Shown here one piece after another: positions 48,290 through 58,700 of a stretch of 64,000 nt of DNA (position 1 is its first letter; every line of letters starts with the position of its first letter). A program made the position numbers and the translations under genes. The notes beneath the pieces were generated by a model. That model was not told where the DNA came from. It was given only the letters and a program-made list of their open reading frames with translations, and did no database searches. Source of the stretch: Vibrio cholerae (GTDB taxonomy: Bacteria > Actinomycetota > Actinomycetes > Actinomycetales > Micrococcaceae); the NCBI GenBank assembly GCA_009728235.1, contig WNZI01000010.1, positions 24,220 to 88,219 of the forward strand. The letters run 5' to 3'.

Positions 48290-48467
48290 CCGGAACCCGG
48301 GCCGGTTCACGGAGTAGCCCGACGTGGGGCATCTCCGGGGGGCGCACGAGTGGGGGAAGGCGTCGTCCCGCTAAGCTGGGATAGCCGGGGCCGCCAACGG
48401 AGGCCGACACCGGTGCCAGGCGGCCCGTTCCGACAGCAACGGTCGGTGGATCTTCGAAAGGCACACT

Positions 48468-48959
48468 GTGAGCGAACTGTCCCTCGAGCTGCACGACGCC
48501 GAACTCACCACCCCCGACCTCGTCATCCTCGAGATGGAGGCGTCCTCGAAGGAGGACGCCGCCGCGCAGCTCGCGCGCCGGATGTTCGACGCCGGGCGGA
48601 TCTCCGATCTGCAGGGCTTCCTCGATCAGGTGAACTCCCGTGAGCACCAGATGGCAACCGGTCTTCCCGGCGGTGTCGGACTGCCGCACGCCCGCAGCGA
48701 GTTCGTGAACCAGACCTCCATCGCCGTCGGTGTGACGCGATTCGGCTACAGCCTCGACTTCGGCGCCGTCGACGGCCCCGCCACGCTTGTCCTGCTGATG
48801 GCCACTCCGGCCCAGTCCTTCTCCGAGCACCTGGAGGTCCTCGCGACGATCGCGCGGAGCCTGTTCAAGGAGAATTTCCGCGAATCACTCCGACGTGCCC
48901 ATGATGCCGAGGTCATCGCCGAGCTGATCAACTCGTCCCTCGTGTTCTTCGACCACTAG
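48468..48959 (+). CDS. PTS EIIA component (fructose/mannitol type), stand-alone
   Basis: A 163-residue PTS EIIA type-2 domain. The phospho-His is residue 74 (GVGLPHARSE). The N-terminus MSELSLELHDAELTTPDLVI and the C-terminal helix are complete, but no EIIB or EIIC is adjacent. Single EIIA-2 proteins often serve a separated fructose permease or act in regulation. GTG start with GAAAGG six bases before it. Confidence 0.9.
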   Translation: MSELSLELHDAELTTPDLVILEMEASSKEDAAAQLARRMFDAGRISDLQGFLDQVNSREHQMATGLPGGVGLPHARSEFVNQTSIAVGVTRFGYSLDFGAVDGPATLVLLMATPAQSFSEHLEVLATIARSLFKENFRESLRRAHDAEVIAELINSSLVFFDH

Positions 48960-48979
48960 TCGGACAGAGCCGGCCGAAG

Positions 48980-50725
48980 CTAGTCGCTCCGCCAGGAGTT
49001 CCACAGCGAGGCGTACGCGCCGTCGAGGGCCAGCAGTTCGTCGTGTGAACCGAGTTCGGAGATGCGGCCCTCCTCCACCACGGCGACCCGATCGGCGTCG
49101 TGCGCCGTGTGGAGGCGGTGCGCGATCGCGATGACCGTTCTGCCCTCCAGGACGGCGTTGAGGGAGCGTTCGAGGTCGCGTGCCGCCTGGGGGTCGATCA
49201 ACGATGTGGCCTCGTCGAGCACCAGGGTGTGCGGGTCGGCGAGGATCAGGCGTGCCAGGGCGAGTTCCTGGGCCTGCGCCGGAGTGAGCTCGTGAGCGCC
49301 CGAGCCGACCTCCGTCAGCACACCCTGCGGCAACTGCTCCACCCAGTCCATCGCGCCGACGCTCCGCAGGGCCTCCTCGATCTCCGGATCACCCGCGTCC
49401 GCCCTCCCCAACCGGACGTTGTCGGAGACCGAGCCGACGAACACATGGTGCTCCTGTGTCACGAGCGCCACTTCGCGTCGCAGGTCGTCCAGCGGCCGGT
49501 CGACGAGTGGCACGCCGCCCACGGTGACCGAGCCCGACGTCGGGGGATGGATGCCGGCGATCAGTCGTCCGAGCGTGGACTTGCCGGCGCCGGACGGGCC
49601 GACCACGGCCAGCCGCTCACCCCGGACCAGCGTCAGGTCGACGCCGTGCAGGACGTTGTGCCCCGGCCGGTAGGCGTAGCTCGCCCCGGAGACCACGATG
49701 TCCTCGTTCTCGGGCTCCGCCGTCGTCGCCTCACGATCCGGCTCGACGTCCTTGATGCCGATGATGCGGGCGAGGGAGGCTGCGCCGACCTGGATCTCGT
49801 CCGTCCACATGATGAGCAGGTCCACCGGGTCGATGAGCCGGACGGCGAACAGCGCGATCGCCGCGACGGCGCCGGGTGTCACCAGGCCCTGCCCGGCCAA
49901 CCAGCCGCCCCACAGGAGGACGGCGGCGGCCGGCAGCCAGAAGGCGATGTCGGCGGCGGGGAACAGGACGGATCTCAGCCACAGCGTGTAGCGCTCGGCC
50001 TGGAAGCTCTTCCCGAGGGCCTGGTCGATCTCCTCCCGACGCAGTCCGCCGAGGCCGAGGGCGTCGACCGTGCGCGCACCTTCGATGGTCTCGGTGATCG
50101 TCCCGTTCACGACGGCGTACGTCTCGCGTTCGCGCATGTAGCCCGCGGCGCTGCGACGGAGGTACCAGCGCGTCACGGGCCATAGCAGGGGCAGGCCCAC
50201 CAGGAGCGCCAGGGAGAGGACGGGCGACGTGACGACGGCGGCTCCGAGGGTGAGGATGATGGTGACTGCCGAGACGACGACCTGCGGCACGCCGAAGCGC
50301 ACCGTGTGGGACACGGCGTCGATGTCGTTCGTCGTGCGCGCCACGAGATCGCCGGTGCCCGCCTTCTCCACCGTGGACAGCGGAAGCGCCGTGACGTCCT
50401 CCATGAAGTCCTCGCGGAGCTCGGCGAAGACGCGCTCGCCGAACACCATGCCGGACCGCACGGCGTACCGGCGCAGGACCGATTGCACCGCCAGGAACCC
50501 GAGCATCCCGAGCGAGACCGACGTGACGAAACCCGGCGTCGTGCCCTCCGCCAGGGCGTCGATGAGGACGCCGAGCAGGAGGGGCCCTGCGAGGCCCGCC
50601 ACGGCTGAGCCGACGTAGAGGGCGATCACCCCGCCGAGACCGCGGCGGTGGTGCCGGATCAGGCGGGAGGCCTCGGTCCGGACCGTGCCGGGGGTGGCGA
50701 CGGGAAGCTTGGCGGTGCTACTCAC
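48980..50725 (-). CDS. ABC transporter half-subunit with intact Walker motifs and degenerate signature
   Basis: A 581-residue exporter-type protein: six helices then an ATPase domain. Walker A is GPSGAGKST, the Q-loop ALVTQEHH, Walker B LVLDEATSLID and the switch histidine in IAIAHRLH. The signature, normally LSGGQ, is replaced by LTPAQAQ. Its GTG start overlaps the stop of the upstream half-transporter by eight bases, so the two form a co-translated heterodimer. Probable multidrug or lipid export; substrate unknown. Confidence 0.9.
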   Translation of the reverse strand: MSSTAKLPVATPGTVRTEASRLIRHHRRGLGGVIALYVGSAVAGLAGPLLLGVLIDALAEGTTPGFVTSVSLGMLGFLAVQSVLRRYAVRSGMVFGERVFAELREDFMEDVTALPLSTVEKAGTGDLVARTTNDIDAVSHTVRFGVPQVVVSAVTIILTLGAAVVTSPVLSLALLVGLPLLWPVTRWYLRRSAAGYMRERETYAVVNGTITETIEGARTVDALGLGGLRREEIDQALGKSFQAERYTLWLRSVLFPAADIAFWLPAAAVLLWGGWLAGQGLVTPGAVAAIALFAVRLIDPVDLLIMWTDEIQVGAASLARIIGIKDVEPDREATTAEPENEDIVVSGASYAYRPGHNVLHGVDLTLVRGERLAVVGPSGAGKSTLGRLIAGIHPPTSGSVTVGGVPLVDRPLDDLRREVALVTQEHHVFVGSVSDNVRLGRADAGDPEIEEALRSVGAMDWVEQLPQGVLTEVGSGAHELTPAQAQELALARLILADPHTLVLDEATSLIDPQAARDLERSLNAVLEGRTVIAIAHRLHTAHDADRVAVVEEGRISELGSHDELLALDGAYASLWNSWRSD

Positions 50726-52439
50726 TGCGGATCACCACGTTCCGGTAGGCGGGGTTGTCGGACATGAGCTCACGGTGCGTACCCTGGGCCGAGACGCGTC
50801 CGTCCTCGAGGAACACCACGCGGTCCATGACCCTCAGCATGAGCGGGCTCGCGGTCACGACGACGGTGGTCAGGCCTGCTCTGCGCCTCATATCGGGCAG
50901 GCGCGCGGCGATACGCTGCTCCGTGTGCGCGTCGACCGCGCTGGTGGGCTCCACCAGGACGAGGTTCTCGGCCCGGGTGAGGTAGGCGCGGGCGAGGACC
51001 AGCCGCTGTCGTTGACCGCCGGAGAAGCTCCGGCCGCGCTCCGTGACCTCGTGGGACAGGCCGCCCTCGAGCCCCTCGAGGACGTCCAGTGCGCTCGCCG
51101 CCTCGAGCGCCGCCAGGATCGCGTCGTCGTCGTGCCGGCCCTGTGGGTCGAGCTGGCTGCGAAGCGGACCGCTGAAGAGTTGCGGCCCGGCTTCGCTCAC
51201 CACGATGCGCGCGCGGATGTCGGCGAGCGGTATGTGCCGGAGGTCGGCGTCGCCCCAGCGCACCGTCGCCTCGTCGAGGACGGCGTCCTCGAAGCGTCCG
51301 AGGCGCGTGACGGTCGCGGCCGACTCGGCGGGTTCCCTTGCCACCACCGCGGTGAGCTCTCCCGGCTCGACGACGATCCCGGACCGCTCGTCGACCAGGA
51401 CGGACCCCGGGGGAGGAGCAGTGACGGGCGTGCCGCTCTCGGCGACATGGGCGTCGACGGAGAGGACGGCGATGATCTTGCGTGCGCCCACGTGGGCGCG
51501 GATGAAGCGTGCGAGGGAATCCGCGGCGGCCCGGATGGGCGTCATCAGGAAGATGGAGAAGCCGTACAGGGCCACGAGCTCGCCAGGGGTGATGCCGCCG
51601 GCCAGGACCAGAGTGGCGCCCACCCAGGTGAAGACGACGCTGAACGCGCCGGCGATGAACACCTGCGACGCCTCGAGGTCCGCGAGGGACCTCGCGACAC
51701 GGATCCCCGAGTCGCGGGTGTCTGCGGACTTCACGCGGTAGCGGTCGACGAAGATGTGCTCCCCGCCGATGCCGCGCAGCACGCGCAACCCTGCCACCGT
51801 GTCGGCGCCGACGGCCGTCATCCTGCCGGATGCTTCGCGCTGCTCCCGCTGTCGTGCCTGCATGGGCTTCACGACGAACAGCAGCAGCCCGCAGCACACG
51901 GGTACCCCTGCCAGGACCACGACGCCGAGCGCGGGAGATGTCTGCCAGATGAGGACCGTGACGACGAGCCATGCCGCCAGCGCTCCGGCCAGGCGGGTGA
52001 GCGCCTCGTACACCTCGCCGAGGCGGAAGGCGTCGGACGCCGCCGTCGAGACGACCTCCCCCGTCGACAGCGCGGTGGGTAGGGCATCTCCCGTCCTGCT
52101 GATCTTGTGTCCCACGAGCCGGACCGACCGGAATGCCGCCTGCATCCAGTTGCTCACGCCCGCCCGGTGCGTCGCGGTGTCCGAGACCGCCTGGACGACC
52201 ATCAGCCCCAGCAATGCCGCAGCCCACCCCAGCAGGGCCCGGGTATCGCCGCCGATGACGCCGTCGTCGATCGCCCTGCCCAGGATGAACGGCATCACGG
52301 CCTGCGACGCCATCCATACGGCGCCGAGCAGGATTCCGGCGGTCAGCGTCGACTTCTGGTGCGCGCCGAGCCACAGCAGGTAGCGCGCGGGGGAGCGCAG
52401 GTCCGGCGGGCCGGTCAGGGGATAGGGAAAGGAACGCAC
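50718..52439 (-). CDS. ABC transporter half-subunit with degenerate ATP site
   Basis: A 573-residue partner of the gene downstream. The membrane part has six helices. In the ATPase domain the signature SFSGGQRQRLVLARA is canonical, but Walker A is absent (VAREPAESAATV sits where GxxGxGKS is expected), the Walker B Asp is replaced (LVLVEPTSAVD) and the switch histidine is missing (VVVTASPLML). It should not hydrolyse ATP at its own Walker site but supplies the signature to the partner's site. GTG start at 52439. Confidence 0.9.
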   Translation of the reverse strand: MRSFPYPLTGPPDLRSPARYLLWLGAHQKSTLTAGILLGAVWMASQAVMPFILGRAIDDGVIGGDTRALLGWAAALLGLMVVQAVSDTATHRAGVSNWMQAAFRSVRLVGHKISRTGDALPTALSTGEVVSTAASDAFRLGEVYEALTRLAGALAAWLVVTVLIWQTSPALGVVVLAGVPVCCGLLLFVVKPMQARQREQREASGRMTAVGADTVAGLRVLRGIGGEHIFVDRYRVKSADTRDSGIRVARSLADLEASQVFIAGAFSVVFTWVGATLVLAGGITPGELVALYGFSIFLMTPIRAAADSLARFIRAHVGARKIIAVLSVDAHVAESGTPVTAPPPGSVLVDERSGIVVEPGELTAVVAREPAESAATVTRLGRFEDAVLDEATVRWGDADLRHIPLADIRARIVVSEAGPQLFSGPLRSQLDPQGRHDDDAILAALEAASALDVLEGLEGGLSHEVTERGRSFSGGQRQRLVLARAYLTRAENLVLVEPTSAVDAHTEQRIAARLPDMRRRAGLTTVVVTASPLMLRVMDRVVFLEDGRVSAQGTHRELMSDNPAYRNVVIRSE

Positions 52440-52570
52440 GAGGATCCATCGTAGACCTCATCCGGCAGAAGTGATAGAGATATGCCAATCAGTAAGCGGC
52501 TCCGTCCCGCCCACCCCGACGGGGCCGCCACCATTCGTTGTTCTACAGAGGTACGAAGTACCGTTGAGGG

Positions 52571-53524
52571 GTGTTGAAGACCGCGCTCAAGCCTCGATGG
52601 ATCGCCATGCTGATCCTGGCGATGACGATCGCTGCGGTCTTCGTGCTCCTCAGCCAGTGGCAGTTCAACTCCTCGCGGCAGGAGCCGCCACCCGCGCCGA
52701 GCAGCACCGAGAACGTCCTTCCGCTGACGGGGATACTGCAGCCCCTCACCCCGCTTTATGCGTCGCGGGCCGACCAGATGGTCTCCATCGAGGGTTCCTT
52801 CCTGCCGGACACCCGGATCCTGGTGCAGAACCGGGTGCTCGACGGCCAGGAGGGACTCTGGGTCGTGCAGGGCCTCGAGGTCGACGGCGCGGACGGCCCG
52901 GGCGGAGCCTCCGGCGGGGAAGCCGCAGAGCCTGCTGTCATTCCCGTCGTCATAGGCTGGGTGCCCGACCCGGACCGGGCGGTCCCCATCCCGGAGCAGA
53001 CCGGGCCCGTGTCCGTCGTGGGGCGGCTCCTGCCACCCGAGGCGCCGGAGGTGCGGCGTCCCGTCGACGGCGAGGTGCCCACGCTGTCCACTGCGGAACT
53101 GTCGAACCTGTGGGACACGAGGACCTACTCGGCCTTCGTCGTCGCGACGCAGGTGGCGTCGGGTGGGGTCGAGGTACCCTTCGCCGCGGGGATGGAACAG
53201 GTCGTCGTGGGGCCACAACCCCAGGAGACCCCGGTCAACTGGCTCAACATCTTCTACGCCATCGAGTGGGTCGTCTTCGCAGGTTTCGCCTTCTTCCTGT
53301 GGTGGAGGCTCGTCGCCGACGACCACCGCCGTTCCCTGGAGGACGCCGCCGATGCCGAGGAGGAAGCCCGTGCCGCCACCGCCGGGGCTCTCAGCGACGG
53401 CGACCCCGGCGAATCACCCGGGAGCCGCCCGTCCGGTGCCCCTTCCGAAGCGCGCCCCGTCGTCCAGGTGCCACCGACGTCCGGCGCGACACCATCGACC
53501 GAAAGCAGTGCTCATCGTGACTGA
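52571..53524 (+). CDS. SURF1 family cytochrome oxidase assembly protein
   Basis: A 317-residue membrane protein with one helix near each end (about 11-28 and 233-252) and a periplasmic-facing domain between, the SURF1 build. Typical sequence includes LLSQWQFNSSRQEPP and the second-helix NIFYAIEWVVFAGFAFFLWWRL. It helps insert heme into cytochrome c oxidase. The C-terminal 60 residues are acidic, Ala- and Pro-rich and not part of the core. GTG start. Confidence 0.9.
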   Translation: MLKTALKPRWIAMLILAMTIAAVFVLLSQWQFNSSRQEPPPAPSSTENVLPLTGILQPLTPLYASRADQMVSIEGSFLPDTRILVQNRVLDGQEGLWVVQGLEVDGADGPGGASGGEAAEPAVIPVVIGWVPDPDRAVPIPEQTGPVSVVGRLLPPEAPEVRRPVDGEVPTLSTAELSNLWDTRTYSAFVVATQVASGGVEVPFAAGMEQVVVGPQPQETPVNWLNIFYAIEWVVFAGFAFFLWWRLVADDHRRSLEDAADAEEEARAATAGALSDGDPGESPGSRPSGAPSEARPVVQVPPTSGATPSTESSAHRD

Positions 53525-54002
53525 TCCGATCCCCGATTCCACTGCCGCGCCGCGCGCCAGGCCCACGGGAAAGCAGAAACGGCGCTTCGGCGGCACGCAC
53601 GCCCAGATCCTCTCCGCCCTCTCCTTCTACAAGGTGCTCGCGTACGCGACGGGGGTCATGCTCCTGCTCGTCGTCATCGAGATGGTCGCGAAGTACGGCT
53701 TCGGCTCCGAGATCGTGGCCGGCGGCGGAGCGGTGATCCAGTTCCTGCCCGAAGTGGTGGCCGAGACGGCGGGCGGCGTCAACCTCTCGACGGCCGTGCT
53801 GATCGTGCACGGCTGGCTGTACGTCGTCTACCTGATCGCCGATTTCCGCCTGTGGCAGCTGATGCGCTGGCCGTTCGGCCGCTTCGTCCTGATCGCACTC
53901 GGCGGCGTCGTGCCGCTTCTGTCGTTCATCGTCGAGAAGCGGATCCACCGGCAGGCCGAGCAGGACCTCGCCGCCCACCCCGAAGCCGCGTCCCGCTACT
54001 GA
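53517..54002 (+). CDS. DUF3817 membrane protein
   Basis: A 161-residue protein with three to four helices; the family core is LSFYKVLAYATGVMLLLVVIEM and later LIVHGWLYVVYLIADFRLWQL, then FGRFVLIALGGVVPLLSFIVE. The GTG at 53517 lies inside the 3' end of the SURF1 gene, so the genes are coupled. DUF3817 proteins are common membrane proteins of unknown role and often sit next to guaA in actinobacteria, as here. Confidence 0.85.
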   Translation: MTDPIPDSTAAPRARPTGKQKRRFGGTHAQILSALSFYKVLAYATGVMLLLVVIEMVAKYGFGSEIVAGGGAVIQFLPEVVAETAGGVNLSTAVLIVHGWLYVVYLIADFRLWQLMRWPFGRFVLIALGGVVPLLSFIVEKRIHRQAEQDLAAHPEAASRY

Positions 54003-54101
54003 GCTCCGCCCGAGGGCGGACGTCCTCATGTCGGTCGCTCCGGGGCTCGGAAGGTCGGCGTCGGATAGGCGGCCCCGGTGAACGCGGACTATTGTTGACG
54101 G

Positions 54102-55688
54102 GTGACTACCCCCGAGACCGGTTCCGAACACCGCCCTGTCCTCGTTGTCGACTACGGCGCGCAGTACGCCCAGTTGATCGCCCGGCGCGTCCGCGAGGCC
54201 GACGTCTACTCGGAGATCGTGCCGCACACGCTGAGCACTCAGGAGATCCTGGCGAAGAACCCCTCGGCGATCATCCTCTCGGGAGGTCCCTCGAGCGTGT
54301 ACGCCGAAGGCGCTCCCCGGGTCGAGGCCGACCTGTTCGAGGCCGGGGTGCCGGTGCTCGGTATCTGCTACGGCTTCCAGGCCATGGCTAACGCACTCGG
54401 TGGCACCGTGGCGAAGACCGGGTTGAGGGAGTACGGCTCCACCGACGTCCGCTCGGACGGGGAGTCGCGGTCGATCCTCGCCGGGACGCCGGAGCACCAG
54501 AACGCCTGGATGAGCCACGGCGACAGCGTGCAGTCCGCACCCGAGGGCTTCGACGTCCTCGCCAGCACCGCGGGGGCGCCCGTCGCGGCCTTCTCCAACG
54601 AGGCCAAGGGACTGTACGGGGTGCAGTGGCACCCGGAGGTCAAGCACTCGAAGCACGGCCAGGCCGTCATCGAGAACTTCCTCTTCAGAGGAGCGGGGCT
54701 GGACCCGAACTGGACCACCCGCAACATCCTCGAGGAGCAGGTGGAGCGTATCCGCGAGCAGATCGGTGACGCCCGCGTGATCTGCGGGCTGTCCGGGGGA
54801 GTCGATTCCGCCGTCGCCGCCGCCCTGGTGCAGCGCGCGGTGGGCGACCAGCTCACCTGCGTCTTCGTCGACCACGGTCTACTGCGCGAGGGTGAGGCCG
54901 AACAGGTGGAGCGGGACTTCGTCGCCGCGACGGGAGTCAAGCTGTACGTCGCCAACGAGCAGGAGCGCTTCCTCCAGGCGCTCGCGGGTGTCTCCGATCC
55001 CGAGACGAAGCGGAAGATCATCGGCCGCGAATTCATCCGGGCCTTCGAGGAGGCGGAACGCGCCATCATGCGGGAGGCGGAGGCCGAGGGTGAGCCCATC
55101 CGCTTCCTCGTCCAGGGCACCCTCTACCCGGACGTCGTCGAATCCGGCGGAGGTGAGGGTGCGGCGAACATCAAGAGCCACCACAACGTGGGTGGGCTGC
55201 CCGAGGACCTCCAGTTCGAGCTCGTCGAGCCGCTTCGAACCCTCTTCAAGGACGAGGTGCGGGCCGTCGGCGCCCAGCTCGGCCTGCCGGCGGAGATCGT
55301 CGGGCGTCAGCCCTTCCCGGGCCCGGGGCTCGGCATCCGCATCGTCGGTGAGGTCACCGAGGAGCGACTCGATCTGCTGCGGAAGGCGGATGCCATCGCG
55401 CGGGCGGAGCTCACGGCGGCCGGACTCGACAACGACGTGTGGCAGATGCCGGTCGTCCTGCTCGCCGACGTCCGCAGTGTCGGCGTGCAGGGGGACGGGC
55501 GAACCTACGGTCACCCCATCGTCCTGCGTCCGGTGTCCAGCGAGGATGCCATGACCGCCGACTGGTCGCGACTGCCCTACGATCTCCTCGCGCGCATCTC
55601 CAACCGCATCACCAACGAGGTGGACGGCGTCAACCGCGTGGTGCTCGATGTCACGAGCAAGCCACCGGGAACCATCGAGTGGGAGTAG
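54102..55688 (+). CDS. guaA: GMP synthase (glutamine-hydrolysing)
   Basis: Converts XMP to GMP with glutamine and ATP. 528 residues: glutaminase domain (about 1-200) with Cys89 in LGICYGFQ and His in [14 protein letters not shown] pyrophosphatase domain with the P-loop [16 protein letters not shown] (about 227-242); and the dimerisation domain ending PPGTIEWE. Start GTG at 54102, 100 bases after the DUF3817 gene. Completes the GMP branch with guaB2. Confidence 0.98.
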   Translation: MTTPETGSEHRPVLVVDYGAQYAQLIARRVREADVYSEIVPHTLSTQEILAKNPSAIILSGGPSSVYAEGAPRVEADLFEAGVPVLGICYGFQAMANALGGTVAKTGLREYGSTDVRSDGESRSILAGTPEHQNAWMSHGDSVQSAPEGFDVLASTAGAPVAAFSNEAKGLYGVQWHPEVKHSKHGQAVIENFLFRGAGLDPNWTTRNILEEQVERIREQIGDARVICGLSGGVDSAVAAALVQRAVGDQLTCVFVDHGLLREGEAEQVERDFVAATGVKLYVANEQERFLQALAGVSDPETKRKIIGREFIRAFEEAERAIMREAEAEGEPIRFLVQGTLYPDVVESGGGEGAANIKSHHNVGGLPEDLQFELVEPLRTLFKDEVRAVGAQLGLPAEIVGRQPFPGPGLGIRIVGEVTEERLDLLRKADAIARAELTAAGLDNDVWQMPVVLLADVRSVGVQGDGRTYGHPIVLRPVSSEDAMTADWSRLPYDLLARISNRITNEVDGVNRVVLDVTSKPPGTIEWE

Positions 55689-55738
55689 GCGGCGGCCGGG
55701 GAATGGTCTGAGCCACTCCCGTCAGCCCGGGCCGCGTT

Positions 55739-55771
55739 GCTATCCGCGGGTCGGTCCGCTTTTCGGATAGC
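55739..55771. other. inverted repeat upstream of the helicase-nuclease gene
   Basis: GCTATCCG, 17 bases, CGGATAGC: a perfect 8-bp inverted repeat directly before the ribosome site. The inner part, CGG...CCG, could extend the stem. It might be an operator, a guaA terminator or an RNA structure controlling translation. Confidence 0.45.
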
Positions 55772-55780
55772 TTGGAGGAC

Positions 55781-58700
55781 ATGCCAATCTGGTCGAGATC
55801 AGCACGTGACAATGCAGGGAAGAAGGCGGCTGTGCCGGAGCAGGACCAGCGGGATCCGGCAGCGATGCCGGAGGAACAGCCGCGGGAGGGCGAGCGGGAC
55901 GGATCAGGCCAGCAGCCGACGCCCGGGTCGGACGATCCGTCGGCACAGGACTTCCTCGTTCCGTGGCTCGAAGGGCTCGGTACGCAGGCCAGCGGGGACA
56001 CGCTCCTCCATTTCCGGCCCTCGGCCGGGACGAGCATCGATCTGACGCACGCGCACCCCTCAGGGCTCGCGCAGCTCCTCGCCGGTCGGCGCACGCGGCT
56101 CTCGACCCTTCTGCGCGACCCCGTCCAGTACAGCGCGGCGAAGGCCGCGGCCCGCGCGCTGCGCGCCAAGATCTTCGAGCTGGGCACCGAGCGCGGCATC
56201 GACGTCGGCTATCTGGCAGCAGGGACGGCGTCATGGCGCTCCGTGGACGGGGCAGGCCGCTCCGAGACACTGAACGCCCCCGTGCTCCTGACCGCGATCT
56301 CGCTCACCGTGCATCCTTCGCAGGACGACTACGAGCTGCAGATCACGGAACAGGCCGGGATGAACCCCGCACTGGTGCGCCACCTGAGGAACCAGCAGGG
56401 GCTGCAGGTCGACCCCGTGGCCATCGCCCGGCTGGCCTACGGGACGGCGCGATTCGATCCTCACCCCGTCCTGGAGCGCATGCGCGCACTGGGCGCGGGC
56501 ATACGCGGGATGTCGGTCGAGCACCGCATCCTCGTGTCGACCTTCGCCGACCTGGCAGGCGTCAAGGGTGATCCCGCCCTCCGGCCGGACCATCCGATCC
56601 TTGCCGCCCTCATGGCTTCGGCCAGGGGTGACGCCGAGGCCGCCTCGGCGTTGTCGGGAACAGCGGACGGACTGTCCTTCACTGCCGCCGACGAGCGTGA
56701 GCCGGCCGAGGAGATCCTGATCCTCGACGCGGACCGCGCCCAGCAGGACGTGCTCGACCTCGCTTCGGCGGGTGTCAGTGTCGCGGTTGCGGCTCCACCG
56801 GGTACAGGGCAGACCCAGACCGCGCTGAACGTGGCGGCGAGGGCAGCCGCTGCGGGTCGGCGCGTCGTCGTCGCAGCCGAACGCCGCGGCACGCTCAACG
56901 AGTTCGTGCAGGACCTCGACGGGCTGAACCTCGGCTCACTCGTTCTCCAGCTCGGCAGCCAGACCGGTCCCGCGCAGGTCCGTGAAGCCGTTATCCGCGC
57001 GATCGTCCGGAACGAGAAGGCGGTCGAGCCGGAGCTCGAATCCCTCCACGCGACACTGACCGGCCACCGCCACCAGCTCATGGAGCACGTCCGCAGTCTC
57101 CACAACGTCCGGACCCGCTGGGCATGCTCGCCGTACCAGGCCATGCAGTCGCTGGCGGGGCTCACCGCGCTCGATCCTGCGCCCTCCACCACCGTGCGCC
57201 TCAAGCGCAGCGTCCTGGACTCCATCGCGGACCGCCAGGAGCTGACCGAGAGGCTCCACCGAGCCGCGGAACTCGGCAGCTTCAGCAGGGCGTCCACGGA
57301 GAGCCCCTGGTACGGAGCCCAGCTGCTCAACCGCAAGGAGACCGAACACGCGCACGGGCTGGCCGACCGGCTGTCCACCGAGATCCCGGACCTCCGCGCT
57401 CGGGTCCAGCGCGTCGCGGAGCACTCGCACATCACTCTCGGTGGGACATTCAGGGAGTGGGGCGAGCAGCTCGAGCTCCTCGTCGCGGTGCGCGGCAGCC
57501 TCGACAAGTTCACCCCCGACATCTTCGATCGGCCCGTGACCGACCTCATCTCCGCCACGGCCCCGTCCTCCTGGCGGAAGGAACGCGACATCGAGATGAG
57601 TTCGATGACGCGATCCCGGCTCCGCCGCGTCGCCAAGGAGTACATCAGGCCCGGGGTGCACATCTCGGATCTCCACACCTCGCTCCTGGAGGTCCAGCAG
57701 CAGCGCACCCTCTGGACGCGCTATGCCCTGACCGAGCGGCATCCGTCGGTGCCCACGGGACTGGCGGAGATCCACGCGTCCTACCGGGGTGTCGAGGAAC
57801 GGCTCGGTGAGCTGACCACGATCCTCCGCCCGACCTTCGGGCACCCGGATCTCGCGTCCCTCGATCTGGATGAGCTCGAGACACTCCTGGGCAGTCTGGC
57901 GTCGGATCGGGACACGCTGGAGACGCTGCCCGAGCGGACGCTCCTGCTCGATGAGATGCGGGAGCAGGGTCTCGCGGAGCTGCTCGCCGACCTCGCGGCG
58001 CGGGAAGTGCCCGCCGAGCGGGTGGGACCGGAACTCGAGCTCGCCTGGTGGCAATCGGCGCTCGAGGCGATGATCAGCGGTGACGACTATCTCGCGATGT
58101 CGGACGGTGCGAGCCTCCGCAGGCTCGAGGCCGAGTACCGGTTGGCGGACAACGCGCACATCGCCTCGGGGCCGGCGCGCATCCGCTGGGCGCTGGCCGA
58201 GCGCTGGAGGACTGCCGTCGCGGGACACGCGGAGGATGCCGAACGGCTGCGCCGGGAGCTCAAGGACGGCACGTTGACCCTCGAGGTCCTCGCCGCCCTG
58301 CACCCGGACCTGGTAGCGGCACTGCTGCCGGTCTGGGCTGTGAGTCCGCTGAGCATCAGGGGCGCTGTCCCCGAGGGCGTCACCTTCGACACCGCCCTCG
58401 TGCTCGACGGCGAGTCGATGTCGCTCCAGAGCGCCGTGCCCTGCGTGGCACGCGCCGCGCAGGTCGTCGTGTTCGGCGACGACCGTCTCGCCGGCCCCAC
58501 CCGCTTCAGCATCGAGGTGCAGGCGGCCGACCGCGCATCGACGCTCGAGCCGCTGCCGAGCGCCTTCGATTCCCTGCGATCGGTGCTCCCCGTCCGCGGA
58601 CTCACAGAGGTCTACCGCGGGGTCGACCGCAGCCTCGACACCTACCTCAGCGAGTCGTTCTACGACGGGAAGCTGTCGCGGCTGCCCCAGGCTTCCGAGG

